Source: Draconibacterium aestuarii (GTDB lineage: Bacteria; Bacteroidota; Bacteroidia; Bacteroidales; Prolixibacteraceae). From it: DNA of 64,000 bases. Of the stretch, positions 26,864 through 36,432 are shown in pieces. Each line of letters begins with the position of its first letter. Position 1 is the stretch's first letter. Location: assembly GCA_026671195.1 (NCBI GenBank), contig JAPOHD010000007.1:124001-188000 (forward strand), in the 5' to 3' direction. The translations under genes were made by a program, and so were the position numbers. Below the pieces are notes generated by a model that had not been told where the DNA came from, did not search any database, and worked only from the letters and a program-made list of their open reading frames with translations.

Positions 26864-29113
26864 TTACAAATTCAGTTTTATTGTCTCATTCACTGATGTT
26901 TGAAAAGAAATCACATCTCCTTCCAAAATTTCACTCCCTTTTCCGTTACGTGCTAACCTCACTTTGTTTCCCGGCCAGGGATTTTTTATGGTACATGTTT
27001 TCCCTTTTTCACTGTTAATAGTTACAAAAGATACTTTCCCTCCTTTCAATTCGCTGGATACGAGGAAAGCACCATAGGTTCTCAGGTTATAAAAAGTAGC
27101 GTCTTTCTGTTCAGGCCACACCGGGAAAACGCGTAATATACCTCCATGCCCCATACACAACATTTCGTTGATTGTATTGGGAACCGTACTATAGTTTTCA
27201 ATGCCATGAGGATTATTAAGCTGGAAACCGTTGGGATAAGTATTTTTACAATATTTCTGCATTTTTACAAGAATGGTATCCGGATTATATCCCACACGCA
27301 CTGCCGCAGGGAAGAAACTGTTTGAGCCGTTAAAATCAATCCAGCGTTGCATTACATCAACCGTGTTATGAGCCACTTCTAATAAATCAGGATCACTATT
27401 TAATCCAATCTGGCCTCCGGGATAAATATGTTGAATTCCAAGCGTGTTATTCCCCCACCAGGCCGTGCCCTTTTCGGTGTACCGAAACACAGTTTTTCCG
27501 TCACGTTCCTGATATGAAAAATCAGATAAATTATCGAGTATATGCTGCCACTTTTCAATACGGTCAGTGTCTTTCCCTAATTCGTGGCTCATATCGGTAG
27601 CTGTTTGCATTACCAAAGGAATAAAACCGAGTGCAAGGATTGGATTTACTGTGCCAACTGTACCTTCGTGAATGGCATCGTTGTAATCAACATAACGACC
27701 ATTTTCCCAGGTTAAATGATTTTCCCAAAAAGTAGCTACCCCTTTTACAAATGGATAGTATTTTTCGGTGTATTCTTTATCGTAGCTAGTGTAAAAGTGC
27801 ATGGCCATGTTTACTACTGCATACGAAGAGTTGCTTTTCTGCCCATAAAACAATCCTTCATCTTCAACATTACCTTCTTCAATCCAACGCGTTCGATGTT
27901 TTTCCATTAGCTCATTCCTGCGGGTTGTCTCAATTCCGAGCGGACCTGCTCCCACAGGCAACATTATTCCTCCTTTTATTCCACACACTTTCTCTGAATA
28001 ATACTCTCCCCGTTCCTGTTGTGCCAGGATACTCATGTTACAGGGAATTGCCAGTTCGGCGTGATTGGATGAGAATAATCCGTAATAAGGTGCAAAATGG
28101 TTATAGTTCAAATGGTAATCACCACTCCAATATGGTCTTTCTTTGGTAATACAGGTTCCAAAAATGGATGGAGGAAAATCCTTGTCGCGGCTGAAACTTG
28201 CCAGGCTGTAGTTGGAAAGGTAATATTGTTTTTCAATTATTGAATCGTTGATATCGACATAGGACTTCGACCAAAAATCGGCCCACCAGTTTTCGTGTTC
28301 CGATTCAATTTCTTTGATTTCTTTTAAATTTAATCCGGCCACCCGGTTTTTGACAACCTGCAAACAATCTTCACTCTTAAAATTGCTTGAAAAAGCAAGG
28401 ACTATTGTTACTGGTTTTCCTTCCGATATCTCGAAACTGTTTGATTCGTTCCCAATAATATTTAACGCACAGGTTGCCTGTATGGGTATATCCACATCTT
28501 CTTCAAAGGCTCTGGAAATGTAATAAATGCCATCTTCTGTTTTCCCTCTGTCGGTTACGGCCGGGAAAATCAAATCGAAAGGAGGCTTATTTATAAATTC
28601 CTTTTTCCCGGGAAGCTGAAGATTAACACTGCCTGATAATTTACCCTCCCCCGTATAATTTATTTCGAGTAACATTACATCTTCGTTGGCTGCAACATAG
28701 GTTTTAAACTGAACTTCGTGGTTGTCTGTTCTAAATTTCGAGTATGTTTTTGCCGAATATAAATCCTGCTCAACCAGGTACGAAGCATCTTTCAATCCCG
28801 GAATGGTAACTTCCACTTTACCAAGCACAGCCGGAAACGATTGGTTAAACGATGATTTCAAACGCCAGAAGTCGTTTCTGGCCAGATAATAAACCTGTTT
28901 CTCAGGTTGACCCGAAATAGCAACTCCTGTAAATCCGTTTCCAAGCATTGGGGCATCAACTGAGTACGGAACAGGGATCTTTTTTGGAGGCTGAGTAAAT
29001 ACAGCTTTGTGTTTGCCAATAATCTGTTTGGCCGGATTGGCCTCTCTTTTTTGGCAGGCACAAAGCTGAATAACTATAATTAAAAGTAACGGTAATCGGA
29101 GAAATACTTTCAT
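26864..29113 (-). CDS. GH95-like (alpha/alpha)6 glycosidase, lipoprotein (intact paralogue)
   Basis: 749 residues with a lipobox (IQLCAC). It is related to the broken gene at 17099-19871: PMLGNGFTGVAISG, FWSKSYVDINDSI, MLPVGAGPLGIETTRR, GIENYSTVPNTINEML and the C-terminal GAFLVSSELKGGKVSFVTINSEKG. It belongs to the clan of GH95 and related (alpha/alpha)6 barrels but lacks the exact NINTEMNYW motif of typical GH95, so the activity may differ. It is the first enzyme gene after susD in PUL B, separated by 94 bases with a stem-loop. Confidence 0.75.
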   Translation of the reverse strand: MKVFLRLPLLLIIVIQLCACQKREANPAKQIIGKHKAVFTQPPKKIPVPYSVDAPMLGNGFTGVAISGQPEKQVYYLARNDFWRLKSSFNQSFPAVLGKVEVTIPGLKDASYLVEQDLYSAKTYSKFRTDNHEVQFKTYVAANEDVMLLEINYTGEGKLSGSVNLQLPGKKEFINKPPFDLIFPAVTDRGKTEDGIYYISRAFEEDVDIPIQATCALNIIGNESNSFEISEGKPVTIVLAFSSNFKSEDCLQVVKNRVAGLNLKEIKEIESEHENWWADFWSKSYVDINDSIIEKQYYLSNYSLASFSRDKDFPPSIFGTCITKERPYWSGDYHLNYNHFAPYYGLFSSNHAELAIPCNMSILAQQERGEYYSEKVCGIKGGIMLPVGAGPLGIETTRRNELMEKHRTRWIEEGNVEDEGLFYGQKSNSSYAVVNMAMHFYTSYDKEYTEKYYPFVKGVATFWENHLTWENGRYVDYNDAIHEGTVGTVNPILALGFIPLVMQTATDMSHELGKDTDRIEKWQHILDNLSDFSYQERDGKTVFRYTEKGTAWWGNNTLGIQHIYPGGQIGLNSDPDLLEVAHNTVDVMQRWIDFNGSNSFFPAAVRVGYNPDTILVKMQKYCKNTYPNGFQLNNPHGIENYSTVPNTINEMLCMGHGGILRVFPVWPEQKDATFYNLRTYGAFLVSSELKGGKVSFVTINSEKGKTCTIKNPWPGNKVRLARNGKGSEILEGDVISFQTSVNETIKLNL

Positions 29114-29152
29114 CGTTTTTGTAATATTTATGTGGCAAAAAGGATAATATTA

Positions 29153-29176
29153 GGGAACAGTAAAAAAACTGCTCCC
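29153..29176 (-). promoter_or_regulatory. stem-loop between susD and the enzyme genes of PUL B
   Basis: GGGAACAGT (29153-29161) pairs with ACTGCTCCC (29168-29176), 9 bp with one G-U. On the minus strand the loop is T-rich, but no T-run follows. It may damp or process the transcript between the highly expressed susCD genes and the enzymes. It is a weak terminator at best. Confidence 0.45.
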
Positions 29177-29207
29177 CAATAAACAATGTTAAAATTTTAT
29201 ACCTGTA

Positions 29208-30782
29208 TTAATTATAATCCGGATTTTGAACCAAAGCCCCGTAATTCCTGTCAATTTCCGACTGAGGGAAAGGGAAATGGTAGTTTTTCTTTACAAAACT
29301 TTTCCCGTATATCGATCCGTCAGGAGAGATATTTAAAACATCTTCGGCAATCTTCCATCGTTTCACATCATCGTACCTAAAGCCCTCGAAAGCCAATTCA
29401 ATGCGTCTTTCATGACGAATGGCATTTCTCATTTCATCCTTGCCTAATCCTTGCGGAACCGCAGGCATCTGAATATCGGCTCTTGCCCTGATGCGGTTAA
29501 TAGCATCGTATACCTGGGCTGTCGGGCCATCTACTTCGTTTGCAGCCTCTGCATACATCAGTAAAACTTCTGCAAAACGCATTAACGGCCAGTCACTTCC
29601 ATCGGTTTTGTCAAACTCGGATTGATCCTGCGTATCAGAGCTCATAATTCCTTTGTAATAAGTATATCCGGTTGAAGGGCTATTCAAATTATAAACAAAT
29701 CCATCCTCAAACGTTACTGAAAATGAGAACATCGTTTTATACATCCGGGGATCCCTGTTCTCGTAAACATTATCCGGATTGTATAACGGGTTACTTGTAG
29801 AGAACGGAGTACCATCATTAAATTCAAAAGTATTGGCAAACTCAGGCAATACAGCTACTCTTTCTCCAGAACCATTGGAAATATGAGTAGCTGCCCTGCT
29901 CCATCCAAAACAGCTCGCAAAATTATCTGGAGCAAGATAATTAACATAAAAGATTACTTCCTTATTATTATTTTGCTCGCCAAGATCCTCAGCAAAAAGT
30001 CCCCTGAAACTTGGTGCAATGTCGTAATAATTCTTACTGATGATATCATTGGTTATGGATTTAACCTCAGACATAACAGCCGATTTGGCAACTCCTCCAT
30101 CATCATAGGCATCAAACATTAATACTCTTGCTTTAATAACCTGCGCAGATGATTTAACAAAATGACCATTATTTTGGTAAAATGCTTTATCCGGCAAGTT
30201 CGAAACGGCAAAATCAATATCCGCATTTATTTGATTTAAAACCTGGTCGGCACCAACTTTAGGCTGATATTGTTCTTCAATTGTAACAGGTTCAGTAACC
30301 AGAGGAACATCGCCGTAGAATTTATATAATTCAAAATACCGGATTGCACGCAATAACCTAACTTCTGCTTCATACTGAGCCCTAATTGCATCGGTTATAT
30401 CATCCCCTTCATAATCACTCAAAGTTTTCAGGAAGATATTATACCTCGCTATCTCTTTATACGAGTTAAAATAAATATCATTAACATATCCTCCAATTGT
30501 GGGAGTAATAGGCCCTCTTGCTATATCAGTAGTATTATATCCCGAATGGGTTTGTTGTGCATTATCAGAAAGGCAATCAAACAAGCAGGCATTCGTAGTG
30601 TACATTGAGTTCTGTAACGTCGCATAACAAGATGTTAATGCCAAATCAATACTGTTCTTGGAATCGTAGAATACCTCTGCAGACAAGGCATCAGTTGGAT
30701 GTTTCTCTAAAAAATCCTCAGAACATGAATTAAAGGCGACAATTGTTGCTATAAATAATAAAATGCTAAATATATTTTTCAT
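29208..30782 (-). CDS. SusD/RagB-type surface glycan-binding lipoprotein (PUL B)
   Basis: 524 residues. The lipobox (FNSC) comes at about residue 20, followed by the family start SEDFLEKHPTDALS. The helical TPR-like part includes RAIRYFELYKFYGDVPLV and the C-terminal hallmark MRNAIRHERRIELAFEGFRYDDVKRW. It caps the SusC barrel and captures the glycan at the cell surface. It is five bases downstream of susC, as expected for a co-transcribed pair. It looks intact. Confidence 0.95.
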   Translation of the reverse strand: MKNIFSILLFIATIVAFNSCSEDFLEKHPTDALSAEVFYDSKNSIDLALTSCYATLQNSMYTTNACLFDCLSDNAQQTHSGYNTTDIARGPITPTIGGYVNDIYFNSYKEIARYNIFLKTLSDYEGDDITDAIRAQYEAEVRLLRAIRYFELYKFYGDVPLVTEPVTIEEQYQPKVGADQVLNQINADIDFAVSNLPDKAFYQNNGHFVKSSAQVIKARVLMFDAYDDGGVAKSAVMSEVKSITNDIISKNYYDIAPSFRGLFAEDLGEQNNNKEVIFYVNYLAPDNFASCFGWSRAATHISNGSGERVAVLPEFANTFEFNDGTPFSTSNPLYNPDNVYENRDPRMYKTMFSFSVTFEDGFVYNLNSPSTGYTYYKGIMSSDTQDQSEFDKTDGSDWPLMRFAEVLLMYAEAANEVDGPTAQVYDAINRIRARADIQMPAVPQGLGKDEMRNAIRHERRIELAFEGFRYDDVKRWKIAEDVLNISPDGSIYGKSFVKKNYHFPFPQSEIDRNYGALVQNPDYN

Positions 30783-30787
30783 GACCG

Positions 30788-33700
30788 TTAAAATTTAATA
30801 TTAAAACCAAATGATACTACCTTATTTTGCGGATAGGCCAGAAATCTTCCACTTCCTTCTCTTTCGGGATCGAGTCCTTCATATTTTGTGAAGGTCAGCA
30901 AATTATCGCCTGAGAAATAAATACGAACATTATCTATTCCCAATTCCTCTATCCATCTTGAGGGCAGGGTATATCCAAGCTGTAAAGCTTTTAATCGCAA
31001 ATATGAATTATCTTTTAAACGATAAGTTGAATTTCTGCCATAAGAGATTGGATCACCAATCATAACTGTTGTTGTTGAATGATTTTCAGGCGTCCAGGCC
31101 TCTTCCAAAATCTTTTTTGTTGGAGGAGATCCTTGTACAAATGGTTCAAATCCCCAACCACTAACAAACGTTTTTTGTCCTGCAACACCCTGAAATAGTG
31201 CGTAGATATCAAATCCTTTCCAGTCGGCGCCTAAATTGAAAGCATAAGTGGCTGAAGGGAACACACCTTTTTCCATTGGTACCCTGTCATAATTGTCAAT
31301 TTTGTTATCAGGTACTCCATCAGGTCCACTAACGTCTTTAAATTTAAGCATTCCCGGTTGTGTATTTGCACCATACTGACTTGGCGAATTGGCCACCTCT
31401 TCTGCAGATTGAAAAATCCCTTCCACTTGTAGCAAATAAAAAGTATTCCAAGGCCTTCCTTCTTCCCGTAAATACCATCCACCATCCTGAACTGCACCAT
31501 ATTTCATCAGCTTATTTTTATATGAACTTAAAATAACCTGGGCATAAAAGTTCATTCCCGTAAGTGCACCTGATTTAATCTGGTCTCTGTAAGTTAAGTC
31601 CAAATCGAAACCAACATTCTGCATTTCACCATCATTAATTGTCGGAGCAGATAAACCAACAACTCCAGTTGTTTGAGCAGAACGAAGTATATCTTTCGTG
31701 TACTTCTTATATACATCAATGCTCATTGATAGTTTATTGAAAAGTGTAAGGTCTAATCCTACATCTGTAGTCGTGGTGGTTTCCCACATAATATTACGGT
31801 TATTTAAACTTGTCTGGGCCACACCTTGCGTAAGAGAAGTATTATCGAATGAATAGGCTCCTGTAAAACTAAGCATGGCCTGGTAAGGATATAAACCGAT
31901 ATTCTGGTTACCTAGTTTACCCCATGATCCCCTGATTTTTACATTTGACAACCAACCTTTAGTTGATTCCATAAACGCTTCTTCACTTAAACGCCAGGCT
32001 GCCGAGAATGATGGGAAGACCCCCCATCGTGATTCAGAAGGCAACCTTGAAGTTCCATCATAACGCACATTCCCTTCAAAAAGATATTTGCTTTTATAAT
32101 TATAAGTCAACCTTCCGAACAAAGACTTTAATGCCCAGGCATTGCTACTCCCTTTTGTATATTGTCCATCAGTTGCTGCGGCATTTATTTCCGGAGTATA
32201 CGGTGAAGCAAAACCCTTTCTGTATCCTTGCAGATATTCGTAATTGTATTCTTCCTGACTATACCCGGCCAAAGCACCAAAATTATGATTTTCAATACTT
32301 TTATCATAATTCAGAGTAGAATAAACATTTGTGTATAACTCATCGCTATGCGTTTTTCTCATCCATGATGATAAAGCATATCCTTTAACCGAAGAATCTC
32401 TGTACAAACGCTCTGTGAGGTTGTTGGGGATATACTCCATTACTTTATTATAACCATATCTTGCAGCACCTTTAATATTCCAGTGTAATCCTTCTACTAT
32501 TTCGTAATCAGACCACAATTGAGCAGATGTGGTGTAATTTTCATCTGTCCTGAATTCTTCTTTTAATTTTAGGTATGGATTCCAGTTATTAAATTCAAAT
32601 TCATATGCTCTCCATGAATAATGAAGTCCATCTGTTGTTATTGGTAACCGAGTAGGAGCCTGAGCCAGTACCGTTAAATAATAATTGGATTGTCCTGTTC
32701 TTTCACTATTAGTAAATCCCTTTTTCAACAAAATGTTTCCACCCACTTTAAGTTTTTCACTTACCTCAGAGACAATATTTAGCTGTGCATCATATCGCCT
32801 GTACCTGAATGCTTCCATTGTACCTTGCTGATCTGAATATCCAACAGACAAATTGTAACGGGTTTTGTCACTACCACCACTGACACTTAAATTATGCATA
32901 ATGGTAGGAGAAGCATTTATCATATAATCCTGCCAATCGAAACTCGGATACTCATCAGAAGGATTCTCGTATTTGGCAATCTCTGATTCAGGATACATTT
33001 TAGCAGTAATCGGTGTCCCATAATTTTTATTTATTATATCTGTATTCCAGGCTCTCATATAATCTGGAGAATAGGTTACGAGGTCAACTAGTTTGGTTGG
33101 CGTATTTACTCCGTAATTAAAATCGTATTCAACAGTAAGTTTTCCTTTTTTGCCACTTTTAGTAGTAACCAGAATAACTCCGTTTGCTGCTCGCGAACCA
33201 TATATTGAAGCGGATGCTGCATCTTTTAATACAGAAATTGACTCTATACTTTTGGGATTAATTGAAGAAAGCGATCCCGGCACACCATCAATAAGTACCA
33301 ATGGAGAAGAACCAGCACCACTAAAAGTACCTTGCCCCCTGATTTTTATATCAATACCTCCTTCCTGAGGTTGGCCATTGGCCTGAGTAACTTGTACACC
33401 AGGTAAAACTCCTTGTAACATTGAAGCGGTATTGGTAACAGGCCTCTTTGCCAGGGTTTCGCCCTGAACTGTTGATACTGAACCGGTAAGGTTAATTTTC
33501 TTTTGTGTTCCATATCCAACGGCAACTACTTCTTCAATCCCAATGGCATCTGTTTTCATTGCAATGTTGATTGAGGTTTGGGTACCCACTTCAACTTCCT
33601 GGGTAAGCATACCAACAAAAGAAAAAACCAGCGCGGCACCGTCAGGAATATTTGAGATGGTATAATTACCATCCATATTGGTAACTGTACCATTTGTTGT

Positions 33701-34153
33701 TCCTTTAATAATTACTGTAACTCCAGGTAGTGGTTGGCCAGCTTCATCGGTTACATTCCCGCTTACAGATTTTTGTTGTGGAGCGACCGTAAATTTCGGG
33801 CTTATTACAATTTGATTGTTTATCCGGTGAAAGGTTACATCTTCATCAGGAAATAATTCATTTAGGATTTCATCGATACTTGCATCCTGCATATCAATAT
33901 CGACCTTACGTGTAACATCCACCAGATCTTTATTATACATGAATCCAATTTCAAATTGATTTTCAAGTTCCAAGAGAACTTTTTCGATCGTTACATTTCT
34001 GTAATCTACCGAAATTTTTCCCTGAGCCAGGGTATTTCCGGCAATCGACTGAAACACAATAAATATTATTACTAAAACAGTTAATTTCATTTTTAATAAT
34101 AGATTTCGAAAGTTAGGATAAAATATCCCTCTCTCCGTTACTAATTTTTTCAT
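30788..34153 (-). CDS. SusC-like TonB-dependent receptor with STN domain (PUL B)
   Basis: 1121 residues, full length. A basic leader comes before a hydrophobic signal (about 22-43). The STN domain is at about 46-112 and the carboxypeptidase-regulatory-like domain at about 130-215 (GQPLPGVTVIIKGTTNG). The TonB box is EEVVAVGYG, and the plug is at about 225-345 (SLSSINPKSIESISVLKDA, SRAANGVILVTTKSG). The 22-stranded barrel ends in a C-terminal aromatic (FGFNIKF). It imports glycan fragments with its SusD partner and signals to FecR through the STN domain. Its start codon lies on an antisense-strand TAAATTTG box (34153-34160). Confidence 0.95.
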   Translation of the reverse strand: MKKLVTERGIFYPNFRNLLLKMKLTVLVIIFIVFQSIAGNTLAQGKISVDYRNVTIEKVLLELENQFEIGFMYNKDLVDVTRKVDIDMQDASIDEILNELFPDEDVTFHRINNQIVISPKFTVAPQQKSVSGNVTDEAGQPLPGVTVIIKGTTNGTVTNMDGNYTISNIPDGAALVFSFVGMLTQEVEVGTQTSINIAMKTDAIGIEEVVAVGYGTQKKINLTGSVSTVQGETLAKRPVTNTASMLQGVLPGVQVTQANGQPQEGGIDIKIRGQGTFSGAGSSPLVLIDGVPGSLSSINPKSIESISVLKDAASASIYGSRAANGVILVTTKSGKKGKLTVEYDFNYGVNTPTKLVDLVTYSPDYMRAWNTDIINKNYGTPITAKMYPESEIAKYENPSDEYPSFDWQDYMINASPTIMHNLSVSGGSDKTRYNLSVGYSDQQGTMEAFRYRRYDAQLNIVSEVSEKLKVGGNILLKKGFTNSERTGQSNYYLTVLAQAPTRLPITTDGLHYSWRAYEFEFNNWNPYLKLKEEFRTDENYTTSAQLWSDYEIVEGLHWNIKGAARYGYNKVMEYIPNNLTERLYRDSSVKGYALSSWMRKTHSDELYTNVYSTLNYDKSIENHNFGALAGYSQEEYNYEYLQGYRKGFASPYTPEINAAATDGQYTKGSSNAWALKSLFGRLTYNYKSKYLFEGNVRYDGTSRLPSESRWGVFPSFSAAWRLSEEAFMESTKGWLSNVKIRGSWGKLGNQNIGLYPYQAMLSFTGAYSFDNTSLTQGVAQTSLNNRNIMWETTTTTDVGLDLTLFNKLSMSIDVYKKYTKDILRSAQTTGVVGLSAPTINDGEMQNVGFDLDLTYRDQIKSGALTGMNFYAQVILSSYKNKLMKYGAVQDGGWYLREEGRPWNTFYLLQVEGIFQSAEEVANSPSQYGANTQPGMLKFKDVSGPDGVPDNKIDNYDRVPMEKGVFPSATYAFNLGADWKGFDIYALFQGVAGQKTFVSGWGFEPFVQGSPPTKKILEEAWTPENHSTTTVMIGDPISYGRNSTYRLKDNSYLRLKALQLGYTLPSRWIEELGIDNVRIYFSGDNLLTFTKYEGLDPEREGSGRFLAYPQNKVVSFGFNIKF

Positions 34154-34165
34154 AAATTTGTAATT

Positions 34166-34238
34166 GATTAATTTAAACGATTAATTAAAAACTCAGGTTT
34201 GATGTGGGTAATGTTGGAGCATTACTCACATTTTTTTT
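34166..34238 (+). ncRNA. candidate cis-antisense RNA to the susC leader (locus B)
   Basis: On the plus strand TAAATTTG (34153-34160) fits the -7 box and overlaps the susC start codon. The transcript would end at the hairpin at 34202-34231 (12 bp with one G-U, loop TTGGAG) and eight T (34231-34238). Length is about 73 nt, close to DonS-type RNAs. The hairpin core ATGTTGGAGCAT parallels ATGTTGACGCAT at locus A and ATGTTAGAGCAT at locus C. The 5' end is an estimate. Confidence 0.65.
34202..34238 (+). terminator. intrinsic terminator on the plus strand, fecR-susC gap, locus B
   Basis: Stem 34202-34213 with 34220-34231, loop TTGGAG, G-U at the same place as in locus A, and T-run 34231-34238. Thirteen bases further lies TACATAGGCA (34251-34260), also present at locus A (1677-1686). 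Confidence 0.75.
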
Positions 34239-34268
34239 GATAGTTAGATTTACATAGGCATTAAAATT

Positions 34269-35369
34269 TTATTGGTTCACTATTCTTTTAGTATCTTTTA
34301 TAATAATTACACGTGCCTGAGTATAGGAGAAATCATCATTTTGTTTTGGTTTAATGTACCTGTATTTTATGGGGGCCGAAAGTGTCAGGAAATCCAATAC
34401 CTGCTCAAAACTCTCTCCCTTTAATATGGCATTGTACTTATAATCTGCAACATCTTCATCTTCAATACGAATTGAAACATTATAACGTCTTTCCAAAGTT
34501 CGAACGATTGTTGCCAGTGTAGCATCCCTGAAGATAAGTACTCCGTCTTTCCACTTTATAAACCTATCGATATCTGTTTCAACGATTTCGAGGATGCGTT
34601 TTTGTTTATTATATTTCGATATCTCCCCCGGTTTCAGGAATACTTCCTTATTACTTATTTTTAAAGATACTTTCCCTTCAGCAAGGGCTACAATCACATT
34701 ATCTTCGTTATTGTGTGCATTTACACTAAATTCAGTGCCATATACTTTTACCTGCGGCCCGGCGTTGTTTACAAAAAACGGGGTGTTATCTTTTTTAATT
34801 TCAAAATAAGCCTGGCCTTCCAGTGTAACTTCACGTTTATCGCCAGTAAAATATGCAGGGTATTTAATTTCCGAACCTGCATCCAGGCAAACGTTTGAAC
34901 CATCAGGTAATTGTAAATTAACCTGTCCGCCCAGGGGGGCATTAACAGTCACAGTTTTTTGCTGCAATTGTTTGGTTACCTGAGCAAATTCGCTCTTTAC
35001 AGACATGTTGTTTTGATATAACCAGATAACAGCGATGATAAGTGGAAGAATTAAAACAGCCGCAGCTCTCACCATCCATGACAAAATAATTTTGGCAGAT
35101 GAATATTGCTTTGTCGTATTCAGGCGTTTCTCTGTCTTATCCCAAATATATTCTATTTCGCTATTTGAAATATTTGGTGGTTGAAATTGAAGTAACTGAA
35201 CAGTTTTTATTGCTTCTTCCAATTCAGTTTGAAAATCGGGATGATTTTCCCTCCATTTTTCCCAATAACCGGATCCCGATTTATCTCTGCCCGACGCCCA
35301 GTTAACAAACTGGCTATCTGACATTAAGTTTTCGTATATATTATTCTTAAAACGATTCATTTTTCCCAT
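34269..35369 (-). CDS. FecR-type anti-sigma factor (PUL B)
   Basis: 366 residues. A cytoplasmic N-terminal region (about 1-90, with WDKTEKRLN) is followed by one membrane helix (about 93-117) and the periplasmic FecR domain (VNAPLGGQVNLQLPDGSNV, GQAYFEIKKD, VYGTEFSV). The C-terminal DUF4974-like domain spans about 280-355. It links the STN domain of SusC to the ECF sigma at 35412. It lies 42 bases after the sigma gene and 115 before susC. Confidence 0.93.
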   Translation of the reverse strand: MGKMNRFKNNIYENLMSDSQFVNWASGRDKSGSGYWEKWRENHPDFQTELEEAIKTVQLLQFQPPNISNSEIEYIWDKTEKRLNTTKQYSSAKIILSWMVRAAAVLILPLIIAVIWLYQNNMSVKSEFAQVTKQLQQKTVTVNAPLGGQVNLQLPDGSNVCLDAGSEIKYPAYFTGDKREVTLEGQAYFEIKKDNTPFFVNNAGPQVKVYGTEFSVNAHNNEDNVIVALAEGKVSLKISNKEVFLKPGEISKYNKQKRILEIVETDIDRFIKWKDGVLIFRDATLATIVRTLERRYNVSIRIEDEDVADYKYNAILKGESFEQVLDFLTLSAPIKYRYIKPKQNDDFSYTQARVIIIKDTKRIVNQ

Positions 35370-35411
35370 GTCTATTTAAAGGAGGGGAAAATGCAATTTT
35401 ATACTCAGTAA

Positions 35412-36014
35412 TTACAACCTTTTTTTTGAAAAAAGTGCGAAAAGGATAAGTTCAATGTTATCATGACCGTGAAAACCAATGTCTTTCAAATCGTTCCTCA
35501 GCTTTTCCAATGCCCGAAATAACAGGTTTCGAACCGATTGAACATTCATTCTCAACACCTCTGCCAACTCTTCAAAACACAGGTTATGAAAAAACCTCAG
35601 CATTATAACTTCACGTTGTCGTTCTGATAACTTATTTAAACTAACCACCAGTCTTTCGTTTAAATGTCTGGAGTCTTCTTCATTTATGAGAAAATCTTCG
35701 ATAGTCAGTGTAAATGGTTCAAGGTAATTACTATCTTTTTCTGAAACGTAATGTCTTTTTGATTCATGAATAAGTTCATTTCGTACAGCAACTAACAAAT
35801 AAGACTTTACTTTAACCACCTGCCCGAGATTATCTCTCTTTTCCCATAACTGTACAAACATTTCCTGAATAACATCTTTCACAAGTTCAGGTATCGGAAC
35901 AATCTTTAGTCCATAGAAATACAATTCCTTGTAATAAATTTGAAAGATTTTCCCCAAAGCTTCCCGGTCGCCATCCTTAAAAAGAGACCAGTATTTTTGA
36001 TTGTTTTGCACCAA
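35412..36014 (-). CDS. ECF RNA polymerase sigma factor (PUL B)
   Basis: 200 residues. Region 2 is at about 15-85 (LYFYGLKIVPIPELVKDVIQ, EMFVQLWEKRDNL). Region 4 is at about 125-180 (LSERQREVIMLRFFHNLCFE, then ELAEVLRMNVQSVRNLLFRA). It activates the PUL B promoters when FecR is relieved. A TATATTTG box lies upstream at 36045-36052 on the same strand, giving a leader of about 25 bases. So this gene probably also has a housekeeping promoter. Confidence 0.93.
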   Translation of the reverse strand: MVQNNQKYWSLFKDGDREALGKIFQIYYKELYFYGLKIVPIPELVKDVIQEMFVQLWEKRDNLGQVVKVKSYLLVAVRNELIHESKRHYVSEKDSNYLEPFTLTIEDFLINEEDSRHLNERLVVSLNKLSERQREVIMLRFFHNLCFEELAEVLRMNVQSVRNLLFRALEKLRNDLKDIGFHGHDNIELILFALFSKKRL

Positions 36015-36044
36015 TTTACCGTTTAACTTTTGTTAGTTGATGGA

Positions 36045-36052
36045 CAAATATA
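36045..36052 (-). promoter_or_regulatory. -7 promoter box for the PUL B sigma gene
   Basis: Read on the minus strand this is TATATTTG, an exact match to the Bacteroidota TAnnTTTG box, 31 bases before the ATG at 36014. A TTTG-type -33 box is not present at the usual distance, so confidence is moderate. Confidence 0.5.
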
Positions 36053-36119
36053 AAGAATCTTGCAAAGAGGAAACTGAAAATTATAATTTTATTCAGTTGA
36101 CACTGTCAGCTCCAAACAT

Positions 36120-36240
36120 CGCTTTTACTTTTGCCAAAATGAGCTTTCCATTATATTACGTTATATCCACTTCAAAAACGGTTACAGTGTTTATCCCATT
36201 ATTTCACCTTTCCCCTTACATCGGGGATTGCGGAACAACT
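36120..36240 (-). pseudogene. C-terminal remnant of a GH95 enzyme (copy 2, more decayed)
   Basis: It aligns base by base with 20449-20558: the TATATCCACTTCAAAA and ATTTCACCTT stretches are shared. The protein frame is broken several times, and only fragments such as GKLILAKVKA can be read across frames. It sits directly upstream of the PUL B sigma gene. With the following leader motif it makes the second copy of a diverged repeat. Confidence 0.6.
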
Positions 36241-36360
36241 CAGTAAAATTTGTTCATTTTTTCAACCTCAATTTATTTCTATGGAAAAAAAAGGGCAGAA
36301 CTATAATCTACCTCAGTCTTTAACCTAACATAACCTATTTTTATGAAAAACTACCAGTAG
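36241..36360 (+). repeat. leader-like repeat, copy 2, with orphan five-codon frame
   Basis: It matches 20559-20667 closely: CAGTAAAATT near the start, GGGCAGAA, CAGTCTTTAACCTAAC and TATGAAAAAC at the end. It ends in ATG AAA AAC TAC CAG TAG (36343-36360). The hairpin arm CTGCCC of copy 1 is altered to CTACCTC, so the terminator is weakened. The rest of 36015-36432 holds the sigma promoter box (36045-36052) and copy 2 of the GH95 remnant; I see nothing else in it. Confidence 0.7.
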
Positions 36361-36432
36361 ACTTTAAGCTATCTGCTTATTAAAAAATTGAACTTTACTT
36401 TCTGTATTTATTCTAATTACTCATTTCTGATT

